DNA from: Nemertoderma westbladi
Taxonomy: Eukaryota; Xenacoelomorpha; Nemertodermatida; Nemertodermatidae
Reading direction: 5' to 3'
DNA: 64,000 bases
NCBI GenBank assembly: GCA_032718475.1
Contig: JAUCBJ010005202.1
Span: 1-64,000, forward strand
Under the pieces are notes generated by a model that worked only from the letters and a program-made list of their open reading frames with translations, was not told where the DNA came from and searched no databases. Of the stretch, positions 22,313 through 33,881 are shown piece after piece. A program made the position numbers and the translations under genes. The first letter of the stretch is position 1. Each line of letters begins with the position of its first letter.

Positions 22313-22717
22313 AAAATTCCAATAAAATTATAAATAAATTATAATAATTGACTCTTAGAATTCTTAGTTTTTGATCTTATAATACATTTGTAATTAATAT
22401 AAGTGGAATTTTCGAAATCTCATTTCAGCTATTCATCAACGTAAAAAATGAATATTAAAAAACTTAAAAAAACATAAAAAAACTTCATGGCCACCTTTCC
22501 AGCGGTACGAAAGGAAAGGTGTAACGCTGTAACGGTGTAACGTATAGCTGTGACGCAACTGATACAATATTGCTAATTGATTGAAATCATACTTTTTCCA
22601 AAACATGCAGAAACAGTTTGAAAACGTTAGATACTGTAATGTAAATAATGTCTCATTCTGACTAGAATTCCGGAAACCACAACGAGAAAAATCTATGTTA
22701 TTATTATTATTTTTTTT

Positions 22718-22737
22718 GGGGGGGGGGGGGGGGGGGG
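22718..22737. repeat. G homopolymer (20)
   Basis: This is an uninterrupted run of 20 G after an ATT/T-rich stretch. Confidence 0.95.
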
Positions 22738-23103
22738 TGTGGGGTCACTAAACCTAAGACACAAAAAACAGGTCATAAGGACATCTGTCAAGAATCAAAA
22801 TAATTTAAATTCATTTATCACAAATATCAAAATAATTATTATTTCCTTTGATCTTTTGATATTACTACACCAATATTATGTCATAGAAGCAGAAAAAAAG
22901 TTAAAATTTCCAAAATGTTGCCAGAAGTCGTTTATCGTAATTCTCGTAATTCTCGTAGGAAGTCAAATCAATTGCTCAACTATTGTTAACCACATCCGCT
23001 GTTGTCTTTCCAATAACAAGGATAAGCTGAAACATAAAAAGAATTAAATTCAAAATGCATTATGTTTGAGGCATGGTAGTTTAGATTATTCTTAAAATCA
23101 CAT
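22738..23103. other. No gene recognised
   Basis: An AT-rich frame of 102 codons (22739-23047) has simple composition and no recognisable domain. It is treated as chance. Confidence 0.5.
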
Positions 23104-23289
23104 CCGTACCGATAACACATTCGTACCAATAACACATTCGTACCAATAACACATTCGTACCAATAACACATTCGTACCAATAACACATTCGTACCAATAA
23201 CACATTCGTACCAATAACACATTCGTACCAATAACACATTCGTACCAATAACACATTCGTACCAATAACACATTCGTACCAATAACACA
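23104..23289. repeat. 17-bp minisatellite, about 11 copies
   Basis: The unit CATTCGTACCAATAACA repeats almost without change. Because 17 is not a multiple of three and the unit has no stop on the minus strand, all three minus frames stay open. They encode the same 17-residue period (CYWYECVIGTNVLLVRM). These frames are not genes. Confidence 0.95.
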
Positions 23290-23730
23290 TCTATTAAAAA
23301 GTACAGTAAACAAAAGACCTTTTACTGTTAAAAAAAAGTACATTAAACAAAATACCTTTTACTGTTAAAAGATACACCCTGAGGACAGTCTACTGTTAAA
23401 AGCACCCCAGGGTGGTCTTTCCATTTGATATGTTTGTATTTTCAAATGAAACGAATTTAATCAAGCTATAACACATCAAGCTAATCGTCCTAAATATAAG
23501 CCAAACAGAGATAACCAAAACAATAAATCTGATTTGACTTCCTAAGCTACTTAATATGAGTGCGGGTGACTTCGCACTCGGCGTTCACTTTCCACAGAGA
23601 AATACAGGCAGTTTGTTGGACAGAACAATGTCGAATGTGAGAATATTTTAATTTGCAAAGAAATGGGATATTAATGTTAGCTTATTCAATTCCGCTAACC
23701 ACCCCATAAAGTGAGCCGTTAAGCAATATT

Positions 23731-23769
23731 GGGGAACACGAGGGTGATCAATCAACCTCGTGTCACCCC
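23731..23769. other. Imperfect hairpin
   Basis: GGGG-ACACGAGG on the left pairs with CCTCGTGT-CACCCC on the right around TGATCAATCA, a near-perfect 39-nt inverted repeat. Confidence 0.7.
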
Positions 23770-23857
23770 AACAAAGTGGGAAGGAGAAACCCCAGAGAAC
23801 ACACACACAATAGGGGTCAGGGGTTACACCCCTGAGAGAGAGGAGAGTAACAGCAGC

Positions 23858-23878
23858 GGGGGGGGGGGGGGGGGGGGG
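23858..23878. repeat. G homopolymer (21)
   Basis: This is an uninterrupted run of 21 G. Confidence 0.95.
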
Positions 23879-25844
23879 AAACACCACCGCAGGGCAGAGG
23901 GTGTGAAATAGGTTATTAGCCAATGGGGGGGAAGGCATCGGCTGAGTAGTATAGTGCGGCCAACCGTGCAATATATATTACCAGTTGATTGTGTCATTTA
24001 ATCAGTTTAGTTAGTCAGATCAGTTAGGGTGGAACGGCAACATCTATTACCGTCCACTACCGTCACCATATCATTTAATCAGTATTTACCGGTATATCAT
24101 TTTAAACCTATTGACCGTGCTCGCACTACTCGTTTATTATATTTTATACATATGAACTTCAGGACTCTCAACTTAACTGACCCTTTTCATACACACGGCG
24201 GGGACGCGTAAATAGAGAAACCCAAATGGATAAATCGGGATCCGTAGATCCCGTCACAATTAATTACCTTAGTGTCGATACTTTGGCCTTGTGCTGATTG
24301 AATTCTGCAATCTTACTACTGTGCTAATCTAGCTACCGTTGTAAACCTGCTAACCCGCTACTATCACATAACCGCCTAGCGTCGAATATCCTAAAGTATT
24401 TCTAAACGTAATTTACTCGAACTATTCTCCGCTATGCAGCGTACAAACTCTTAATTTTATTCGAAGTGCTAAAATAAATTACAGTGTCTCCAATATACAG
24501 AGTTGCGTACTAATTGCTAAGTATTCCAGAATACGTACTACTAATTAATTACGCTATTTGGTTATACTAGCAACAGCCTAAATACTGTATTATTTGACCT
24601 AACAGCAATTAACAAGCATAAATTAGAAATCGAAACAATCAAGAAAATAGTGCCTATCTAAACATCGAATCAAGAATAAGGCACTTTCTAGACAACACAA
24701 CATAAAGCAGCATTAGTGGCGCGGCATTCCTAGTGCTAGCGTGGAACTAGTTTAAAAGGTCAAGGCCACCCAAGCTAAACGTGGTCTCCCTAGCTAAACC
24801 CATTAAAACAGCGCTACAGCCAAACAATACTAAGACAAAATCTTGTTCGCCAGCCCCCTAACAGCCGTAACGGCGACCGGTCCCCCCCCCCGGTCTTCCA
24901 CTCTGGTTCGCCCGACCACAACTACTAGCCCCCGCCAGCATTGCCACAGATTGGATCCTCCACCTCTCCTTTCGTCGCTTCCAACAGTGCGCCCGCGACG
25001 CCTACCGGTACCCTTAGCCCAACATGCTAAAGCAAGTAATTACCGTATCGGCGCAAGCATGACAAACAGTCTGACAGTCGCTTAAGAGATCTTTGATTAA
25101 GATCTGCTACATTGCAAAGAATAAGAAATAATCAAGAGTAAGTCCAAACAGTAATCATATTCAAAAGTCATAAATCAAGTAACAGTTACAGCCGAAATCA
25201 GCAATTTTACAAACGAACGGAAGTACAAAATCTCAAGAAGAAAGATGGCTACTATTAAACTGCAAGAATGACGCAATGCCCAAGCCTGCTCACATGATTA
25301 GGCGCATCCAGGGTTCTCTCAGCTGGGTTTTTAGCCAACCAGTGCGCAGGACTTAATTTGGCGATCATTTAAGCACATAATCGCCTCAACTTAATTTGGC
25401 GATTATTAAAGCACAATTTAGGTATTAATTCGGTACAGCATTGGTTTATAGAGAAATATAAATGAAATTAGCACAAATACATATTAAATTCAAATGATTT
25501 CAAGAAACGGCAAATTCATATTCATATTTTATAAAAGTTTGCCACCATAAATTAATATGCTAAGGTTTTATTATAAAATTACGTAAGTAGGGCTACATAC
25601 TGTATAAAATCGGTTGAATATAAATGAACTTGTGTATTTTATTTACCCTATCTAATTACGGCTGTACATCAATACGACTTATCTAATTATTCTATACTGT
25701 ATGATGGGTTGTCTTAGTACACAACGCCATATATCGTAACACCGCTCCAAGAGAAACAAGTAATGTTTCCCTCCAATTGTAGAAGAAATAGGGCAATGTG
25801 AAATAATGAAATAAAATTTACTTTCAAACAAATCAAACATCTCA
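23879..25844. other. No gene recognised
   Basis: The stretch is single-copy within this window. A GC-richer patch at 24840-25080 has an 80-codon frame of low-complexity Pro/Thr/Ser composition and a run of 10 C at 24882-24891. A phrase of about 20 nt, AATTTGGCGAT, is repeated at about 25355 and 25390. Confidence 0.5.
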
Positions 25845-25923
25845 GTTCTAATGGTTCTAATAATTATAATTATTAGAACCATTAGAACATTGCAACATTT
25901 GTATGTATACATACAAATGTTGC
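25845..25923. repeat. Two adjacent perfect palindromes (44 bp and 32 bp)
   Basis: 25845-25888 is a 44-bp perfect palindrome with no spacer. After ATT, 25892-25923 is a 32-bp perfect palindrome. Both can extrude as cruciforms. Confidence 0.9.
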
Positions 25924-26417
25924 CATTGTTATTGCATAATAATGATTACATACAAATTAATACAAATTAAGTTACAAAATACTACTTTCTTGCTATATTT
26001 ACAAATTAACATTTACTCGCTGAAATGGAACATGGCTAGGACAATGTCCCCCATTTCCCATCTCAAATTATAGAGAACAATAATAACAAAGGAACTAAAA
26101 TTTTATAAAACATGTTGGAGGTTAACTATTAAACTAAATATTATTGCGTTTTAAGGCTGATAATTAAACTAAATATAAGATACATAATTTATTGTTTATA
26201 GTTTATTGTTTTGGTTGAAAAAACACGTACTTACAGATAGGCCTACAGTAATACATATAAACACATATAATTGTATTGCGGTTTTTTTGGTGTATTCCAG
26301 GTATTTTTGGGAAATTCGTAGGACCCGAAACTCCCGAAAAAACGAATCGTCATTCTCTAAATCACTAAAGTTGTTGAGCACGACCAGATCGTCAAGAAGG
26401 ATGTTACTATTACTGTA

Positions 26418-27040
26418 CAGTGACGGCCCTAGAAGGCCCGGTAAGGAACCGACCTTTTACTTGTGACGGGCCTAGAAGGCCCAATAAGGAACTGACCTTT
26501 TACTAGTGACGGGCCTAGAAGGCCCGATAAGGAACCGACCTTTTACTAGTGACGGGCCTAGAAGGCCCGATAAGGAACTGACCTTTTACTAGTGTTGGGC
26601 CTAGAAGGCCCGATGATGAACCGACCTTTTGCTAGTGACGGGCCTAGAAGGCCCGATAAGAAACCGACCTTTACTAGTGATGGGCCTAGAAGGCCCGATG
26701 ATGAACCGACCTTTTACTTGTGACGGGCCTAGAAGGCCCGATAAGGAACTGACCTTTTACTAGTGTTGGGCCTAGAAGGCCCGATGATGAACCGACCTTA
26801 TACTTGTGACGGGCCTAGAAGGCCCGATAAGAAACCGACCTTTACTAGTGATGGGCCTAGAAGGCCCGATAAGGAACCGACCTTTTACAAGTGATGGGCA
26901 TACTAGAAGGCCCGATAAGGAACTGACCTTTTACTAGTGTCGGGCCTAGAAGGCCCGATAAGGAACCAACCTTAAGGCCCGATAAGGAATCGACCTTTTA
27001 CTAGTGACGGGCCTAGAAGCCCCGATAAGGAGCCGAACTA
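26418..27040. repeat. Minisatellite of about 43 bp, about 14 copies
   Basis: The unit contains GACGGGCCTAGAAGGCCCGA followed by TAAGGAACCGACCTTTTACTAGT. Each unit holds the inverted repeat GGGCC-TAGAA-GGCCC. Units vary at a few fixed positions (GACGGG, GATGGG, GTTGGG; GATAAGG, GATGATG), and one is truncated near 26970. Confidence 0.9.
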
Positions 27041-27061
27041 TTATTTCATTAAAAAAACAGT

Positions 27062-27480
27062 TAACTGGTAGCAGTTATGAATTTAAGTTCCTGATTACAA
27101 ATCTGAGTTTCAAGTTAGAAATCTGAATTTCAAGTTACAAATCTGAGAGTCCTGTATAAAATTGGAGTTCCTGGTTACAAATCTGTATTCCTGGTTTCCA
27201 ATCATTGTGTTTGGTTAATTATATGAACATCCGTCGCATATTGATGTCCCTGTTTATGATTTGTTACACATGCAGTATTTACAAATCTGCATAACAAATC
27301 TGAGCACCCAGTTACACATTCAACTGCTCAGTTACAAATCCAAGTAACCAGTAATAAATTAAAGCACCATATAACAAATCTTAGTACCCATGACCAAAAG
27401 CACCATATAACAAATCTTAGTACCCATGACCAGATCAGACTGTCCGTCCAGTTACAAATTCGACTAGATTGAAAACTGGG
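27062..27480. repeat. Degenerate tandem TTACAAATCTGAG-type repeats
   Basis: The phrases GTTACAAATCTGAGT and CCTGGTTACAAATC recur at roughly 18-35 nt spacing with heavy divergence. A direct duplication of about 40 nt lies at about 27364-27432. Confidence 0.65.
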
Positions 27481-27600
27481 TGTCAGTAAACTTTGTATCT
27501 GCAACATAACTTATACTGTATCTTGCAAAAGCTAATGTATTAAATATTCACATTAATACTGTGAATTCAGTTGGGATCGGTTGCTTTAGATTACAGTTTA

Positions 27601-27870
27601 TAGCCACAGCGGATATCTGTGGGGCGAGCCACGAAAGTAAGCGAGCTTAGCAAACGGGTACCACTAACTCAATCGGTGTGTCTGTTTTTCTGTTGTTCTG
27701 TTATTCTGTTATGCCAAATTTTAAAAGTTAATAACTCAGCCCAATCTATCTTAATCTATCCAAACTTGGTACACATGTTGTTTGGCAAAAGTTTAGAAAT
27801 TTTCCAAGTTGAATTTCCGTGTGGCCTTCGAGAAGCTAAGATAATAACAGTTAATTAATTAAATTGAAAT
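27601..27870 (+). repeat. Dispersed repeat containing one monomer of the 68-bp satellite
   Basis: 27619-27690 reads GGGGCGAGCCACGAAAGTAA, GCGAGCTTAGCAAACGGG and TACCACTAACTCAATCGGTG, matching the satellite unit of 53-64 kb. It continues into non-satellite sequence (GTTCTGTTATTCTGTTATGC and about 160 bp more). This looks like the single-copy parent form of the satellite. Confidence 0.8.
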
Positions 27871-29284
27871 TAATTATGTTGGTTAGGGTAAAAACAGCAT
27901 TTACAACATGACCTTTAATGGAAATTAATTATTTTATAGTATAAGATATAAATAATTATATTTAAAAATTATACAGCTGTAATCCCCATACTCCATTCCA
28001 TTATAGTTTTTAATTAATTCAAGTGATTTGCATTAGGAAATGTGTTTTTATTTGATCTAAACATAATTAAGTTATTAAAATATACTGTCACTCTATACTA
28101 CTTCCAGCTCCCTCATTCCAAGGCATGCCTGAGATTAGCAAGCCTATTGTGTTTACCTTATAATGTGATTGGCTGAGTATTTATTCTTGATTCTTTAGAA
28201 TAATTAGCTAGATAATTTCGCTGTGGTGTTGACATGATAAATAAATGTTTCAGTATATCAATACTATCGGCATAAGGTAAGTTTTCATATTTCTTACAAA
28301 TTGGGTCGCTTCCACGCCTAAAATATTTAATATATTACTTTATGAGTTTAACATAATATTACAGTATCAATAACATGAGTTTATTGATTTCTTTGTTGGT
28401 TAAATAAATTAAATAATATGCGATCTTTATTTATTTTTGCTAGACATTTGTGCTGTTTTTATATTTGTGAATCGCTTCCAAGTGTATTTCGTGTTATATA
28501 AAATAGGGGGGGGGGGGGGGGGGGGTTTATTCCACTCTCTTTGATTTATTGGTGTTTGGTTAAATTTCTTAAATACCAAGTGCCATATTAAACGTATCTC
28601 ATAACTGAGCCTCGTGCTGCGCCCCACTAAAGTGTTTGGCTTACTTATTAGTAAATAATTTAATAATTTGAAAATACTGTGGAAACCAATGATTATGACA
28701 GATATACACTTATTTGCTCTCTAACTTTGTTCAACTGCCATGTTGCTAAAACATAATTAACTTCGCTCTACGAAATTATTTTAATTAAATACATTCAACA
28801 ACTATTATAGAGCAGTGAACTCCACAATCAGCAGTACGCAATATCTAAAAAACCATTGAGCTGACCAGTTATTTACATTAAGCTAATATATATTCGATTG
28901 TATTCAATATAGTCAGTGTGAGAGGGAAATCATCTATGGCTTGCAAAAAATTACAAACACACATTATGCTTAATGTTTGCCTACTGTATGGTCTGAATCG
29001 GAGTCTGGTAGAGAGTAATCTTAGCCGCTAAATGTCAATCACCTATAAAACATTTTGAATGCCACAGTGACTAATCTGAAACAGATAATAAACAGTGATT
29101 TTTATATTTAAAACTATAATGTTAGCCTTATGGGTAATTATTATGAGGCCGAATAAACATTCAGCCTCCACAGTATTAATATTGGCCCAAAGATTTATAA
29201 ATAAAACAATTATTATTAGATGAGAATATAGTGCAATCAATACTGTAGTACCGGTAGTCACCATACTGTGTAATAAGTTTAGTA
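27871..29284. other. No gene recognised; one G run (28506-28525)
   Basis: The sequence is AT-rich, with an uninterrupted run of 20 G at 28506-28525. No supported frame is visible. Confidence 0.5.
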
Positions 29285-29400
29285 TTATATTGTATTTATA
29301 TATTATATATTTATATATATATTACATTATATATTATATTTATTATATATACATATTATATTATTTGTGTATAAATATATTATATAGTACTTTATTTTAC
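29285..29400. repeat. TA-rich simple sequence
   Basis: The tract is dominated by TATAT and ATTATAT phrases. Confidence 0.8.
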
Positions 29401-29403
29401 TGT

Positions 29404-29481
29404 AGTACAAGGGATTCTGACCCCGATATCTCTGATTCGTTAAGTACAAGGGAGTCTGACCCCGATATCTCTGATTCGTTA
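29404..29481. repeat. 39-bp direct duplication
   Basis: Two adjacent 39-bp units (29404-29442, 29443-29481) contain TCTGACCCCGATATCTCTGA and differ at one base. Confidence 0.9.
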
Positions 29482-29937
29482 TTACAATGAAACTCAACTC
29501 CCTAAAGACGGCATGTCAGGTCACCAACAACCATACTGTGTAACTAACAGTCATTCAGCATGCACACTATCTAACATAGCAGAGTGAGTAACCTTGCATA
29601 GGATGCATTGGGAAAAGTTTTCAGCTGAGGCATTAATAGATTACAAACTACTGTAAACCAGTTAATGTTTGCTTATAGACTGGGTTGAAAGAGTGAGTGA
29701 TTAAACTTGGTACAGAAGGTACTTTCCTTGTTAGTTGGCCCTTCCTCAGTCATTCAATCAGTCAGCCAGCCTCGAAAAATTCTTACAGTAGGCCTAAGTA
29801 ACCTCTCGATTCCTAATTAGGCCTACCAGTTACAGGACTTCTCTCTGCTGGATGGGCTGGCGCTATACAAGTACCAGTATTACGATTGTATAGTATTAGT
29901 ATTATGTACTACTGTCTTTTTTTAAAAGCTGGACTGA

Positions 29938-30180
29938 GGGACCAGTTGACCCCTGGACTGTAGGACCCTTTGACCCCTGGACTGAGGGACCAGTTGACCC
30001 CTGGACTGTAGGACCCTTTTACCCCTGGACTGTGGGAACTACTACTACTAGGATCGGCATGCTGCATTGCAGCTGCATTGCACTGAGTGACAAATTGACC
30101 CCTGGACTGTAGGACCCTTTGACCCCTGAACTGAAGGACCAGTTGACCCCTGAACTGAGTGACCAGTTGTCCCCTCGACT
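29938..30180. repeat. Minisatellite of about 24 bp (GACCCCTGGACTG)
   Basis: Units alternate between a GAGGGACCAGTTGACCCCTG form and a GTAGGACCCTTTGACCCCTG form. The array is interrupted by a LINE 3'-end stub at 30039-30078. Confidence 0.9.
30039..30078 (-). mobile_element. Family-1 LINE 3'-end stub inside a minisatellite
   Basis: About 40 nt carry the TAG-triplet tail and the conserved terminus (GGATCGGCATGCTGCATTGC) of family 1, with nothing else of the element. Minisatellite units lie on both sides. No clean target-site duplication can be read because the host is itself repetitive. Confidence 0.8.
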
Positions 30181-31177
30181 GGGGATAGTAAATCCAAATA
30201 AAATAGTAAAGGTAAAGTAAAATTAGTGTACTTACTGTTTACAAACACCGTACAATCTGTATATAGACATCTATCTAAATGCCGGTAATTACTCAATGAG
30301 TGAGCTGTGATGAAAAATTAATTAAGAAAAGTAAAAAATTAATTAGGAAAGTCTTTTTTAACTAATTTTTACTTATTAATTTTCTGGAAAACTAGTGAAA
30401 AAAGGTAAGATTAAATCACTGTCTTTTTTAATTTGTGAGAAAAGGCGATTTTTCAAATAACATTATTTATTTACCTCATACAACTGCCACCCACGACCAA
30501 ACAACCAACTAGCAAACTATATTTTCACAAACACCAAATACATTGTTGAATGAACCAAGACCATCATACTGCGCTAGGCGGTTAGGACCAACCGTCTGTC
30601 TGCCCTGAATGGCCTGAAGGTTAGCCAGACGCACAGATACTTTGCACTAAGCTTACGTCAGCACATGACTGGTACCCGCCTACCATACTGCCAGTGTACC
30701 TACTGTACTACCTTACCATTGGACGTGCCCAACCCATCCTTCCTTACTTCTGGCGCTGTATTATATAACTTACGGGTTACACTATCAGGTGATCTCAATG
30801 CATAGCGAATTCCCGGTTTATGGAGCTGCCTCCTTCTCATCAGCCAAAATACTCCATAAGGATCCTGCAGTAGAAACGTTAATTTAAATATTAAATAATA
30901 TCAAAAATTTTATTATATGATGGGAAAAGATGCGATACTGACAAGATATTAAGTGAAAATGTATTTTTCGCACGGTAATATTAATTAATAATCCTTTAAA
31001 TTGGATGGTATCGCACTGCCATAGCCAAACTTCACCATAGAATCCCACAATATTTAGCCACAGAAATGGCATGAAATGCCGGATATACTAATACTACTAC
31101 AGTACTATAAACGGCCTGGTTGATTGCAGCTGCTATACTGGCTAAAAACAAAAAGTAGGGCCACGCAATTCACAATT
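30181..31177. other. No gene recognised
   Basis: The sequence is AT-rich with short random frames. Nothing is recognised. Confidence 0.5.
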
Positions 31178-32034
31178 GGCATGCTGTGATGCAGCATCCA
31201 TTAATAATGCTATGCAGGGTTACGGACAAAATAGTGCCACTACAACTCCACATCACCCATGACATTTGCTAGATCATCTGCATCTTCAAGGCCAGTGTCC
31301 TTTAAGATACGTCTCAAGAAAGTCATGGACTGTCCACCCTGATTATTTTCTCTATTATGCTACCAAAGCATAAGATTGTGCACAGGCTGATCATCACGGT
31401 GAAAACGATGTCCTGCAATGCGGAGGTACTTTATTCAAGTGTCGAGCTTGTGGGGAACCAATGAGACACCTCCAATGTTATATAGTGTCGGATTGGATAT
31501 GTGTTCATTATACTTTAACACTGTGAACCCGACGTAGCATTCTTATGAGTGTGCCATCCAGACCATCCAGATTTGGTGTCAAAAGCAGTTAGAGCCCAGC
31601 ATGGACTCCCATAGAGGAGTATTGATTGTATTGTTGCTCTTAATAATCGGACCTTAAGTTTCCGATTAATTCTCGGTGACTTCCAAATACTGAAAAGCCC
31701 ATTCAATGCCGCACATGCCTTCCCCATACGTATTTGGACGTATCCTTACTTCAGTATCCATGTTCTGTGGTAACATAAGTTGTACACATGCTCAAGCACG
31801 CCATCATCAGAGCTTATGCTCATTTCCATATATTTCCTAAGGACTGTCGAAGTTAACCATCAAAATGTTGGTGTTTTAGGAGTTAATAAAAAGATCAACT
31901 CTAGAAGCAGCCTGTTATAATGAGCTTATAAGCCATTGGGCTCCCTCTCGTGATTCTGAACGTACTCCTAAGTCATCAGCAAAGACTTGATCAGCAAGGT
32001 GTTTTGCTGGATTTCTTCGACTTCTGGAACCAGT
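31178..32034 (-). mobile_element. RTE-like LINE, family 1, diverged copy
   Basis: On the minus strand it follows the family-1 order from the 3' UTR (a degraded terminus near 31178-31220) through the tail, VRLLRATIQSILLYGSPCWAL and the YLGSW region to VFADDLGVRSES (near 31970). Many substitutions, small deletions and frameshifts make it older than the copies at 442, 37262 and 60164. Confidence 0.75.
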
Positions 32035-32036
32035 GT

Positions 32037-32215
32037 AACTGCGAAGGACACCAAATAAATCTCTGGATGGCACTTGTTCAAGATTACTACATTGGGTTAA
32101 CTGTGTCAACTGCAATAAACATCTCCAATCAGACTCACTTCAACATTGGAGGTGTATCATTAGTCCTAAGCTTGCCACTTGATCGGAGCCTTCTGTGCTT
32201 GGCAGGATATTTCTT
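32037..32215 (+). mobile_element. Inverted family-1 fragment abutting the previous copy
   Basis: The plus strand reads the equivalents of TAEDTKSLDGT, then the HISNQTLYNIGGVSLV region, then LRFAGH. The same part of the ORF is present in minus orientation within 31178-32034. The junction is therefore head-to-head with overlap, not a simple twin-priming inversion. Confidence 0.65.
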
Positions 32216-32954
32216 TCGCTTTGACCCTTTCTTTCGGTTTGTTAATAAATATACCCCAAAGACACTCTTATTACTTGTTATACAACCCCCTACAGCTTTG
32301 ACACAAATTGAGTAAAAAATTGCTTGAGCGAGAACTAGGCTCTCTACATTCCCAAACTACGTAAAATCGGGCATGGTGGCCAGGAATAGTTTTCAAAATT
32401 AAATAATAATATAAGTGCCACCTTGTACAGATACTGCTGAAAGTTTAGTAAACCTTAAATAATTAAGCACAAAATGGAAATTATAATAATTCCAATAATT
32501 CCAACAATTCAATATTCAGCATGGAACCCAGTCCAGCTGGGACTTTAATTAATAAAAAGTACGTATATTTATATACACATGTGGTACAGCAGAATATAAA
32601 ATTAAGAAGTAAAATGCTTAGTAAAATGTGCAGTTCACGCACTAATGGTTGAAAGAAAGAAAAAAGACATGAGGGGGAGCAGTTCCCTGAATAATAAATA
32701 GTTATAAAAAAAAAAAGTTATAAAAAGTTATAAATAAATAGTTATGTGTTTGAATGAGAAGACTGGCGTAGTTTTAGTTAATTAATTTAATATTATAAAT
32801 AGAAAATAAATACCTGAGGGTATGTATTTCTCCAGGTGTCAGCTAGCCTTCTACTTTTTCTAGTCCTAATTGTAAATGGATCATAACCAATGTAATGATG
32901 TAAGGAACCGTGCTGAAAGAAATGTTAGATATTGTAATAATAACATTGTAATGT
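32216..32954. other. No gene recognised
   Basis: The sequence is AT-rich. Short GTTATAAA direct repeats lie near 32700-32740. No coding evidence is seen. Confidence 0.5.
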
Positions 32955-33642
32955 AAGAGGGTGTCCCACAAACAGGGTGTCCCACAAACAGAGTGTCCCA
33001 CAAACAGGGTGTCCCACAAACAGGGTGTCCCACAAACAGAGTGTCCCACAAACAGGGTGTCCCACAAACAGGGTGTCCCACAAACAGGGTGTCCCACAAA
33101 CAGGGTGTCCCACAAACAGAGTGTCCCACAAACAGGGTGTCCCAAAACAGGGTGTCCCACAAACAGGGTGTCCCACAAACAGAGTGTCCCACAAACAGGG
33201 TGTCCCACAAACAGGGTGTCCCACAAACAGGGTGTCCCACAAACAGGGTGTCCCACAAACAGGGTGTCCCACAAACAGAGTGTCCCACAAACAGGGTGTC
33301 CCAAAACAGGGTGTCCCATAAACAGGGTGTCTCACAAACAGGGTGTCCCACAAACAGGGTGTCCCACAAACAGGGTGTCCCACAAACAGGGTGTCCCACA
33401 AACAGGGTGTCCCACAAACAGAGTGTCCCACAAACAGGGTGTCCCAAAACAGGGTGTCCCATAAACAGGGTGTCTCACAAACAGGGTGTCCCACAAACAG
33501 GGTGTCCCACAAACAGGGTGTCCCACAAACAGGGTGTCCCACAAACAGGGTGTCCCACAAACACGGTGTCCCACAAACAGGGTGTCCCACAAACAGAGTG
33601 TCCCACAAATAGGGTGTCCCACAAACAGGGTGTCCCACAAAA
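32955..33642. repeat. 16-bp minisatellite, about 43 copies
   Basis: The unit GTGTCCCACAAACAGG repeats with GGG/GAG variants and shortened units (CCCAAAACAGG) at about 33142, 33301 and 33444. All six frames lack stops over most of the array, giving overlapping frames of up to 237 codons (GCPTNRVSHKQGVPQT and VGHPVCGTPCLWDTLF). These are artefacts of the unit length and composition, not genes. Confidence 0.95.
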
Positions 33643-33881
33643 TTTGATACTTTTTGTATTTTGATTTGTGCAGCTTGATATTAATGATTTTTAGTAATTA
33701 TGGTGTTATTGGATGGATAGCTAGAAAGGGGAACGCCGCCCAACTAGTTAGTGGAAGTGACTTAAAAAAGTTACACAATCGGACAATCTAACAATCGGAC
33801 AATTTAAGCCATATAAGTTAAGTTATGGCTTGTTTATATATCATAAACCTGTAAAAGTGACCTTAGTACATACATACATAG

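Noticed and set aside
22986-23343. Three minus-strand frames with a CYWYECVIGTNVLLVRM period
   Set aside because: They are products of a 17-bp minisatellite whose unit has no stop on that strand.
24843-25085. 80-codon Pro/Thr/Ser-rich frame
   Set aside because: Low-complexity composition driven by a C-rich patch. No signal, domain or splice evidence.
31178-32215. Simple twin-priming inversion of one LINE copy
   Set aside because: The inverted part repeats a region already present in the minus-strand part, so two overlapping fragments are involved.
32843-33664. Long overlapping open frames of 89-237 codons on both strands
   Set aside because: They are generated by a 16-bp minisatellite without stop codons. 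The peptide is purely periodic and open in all frames.
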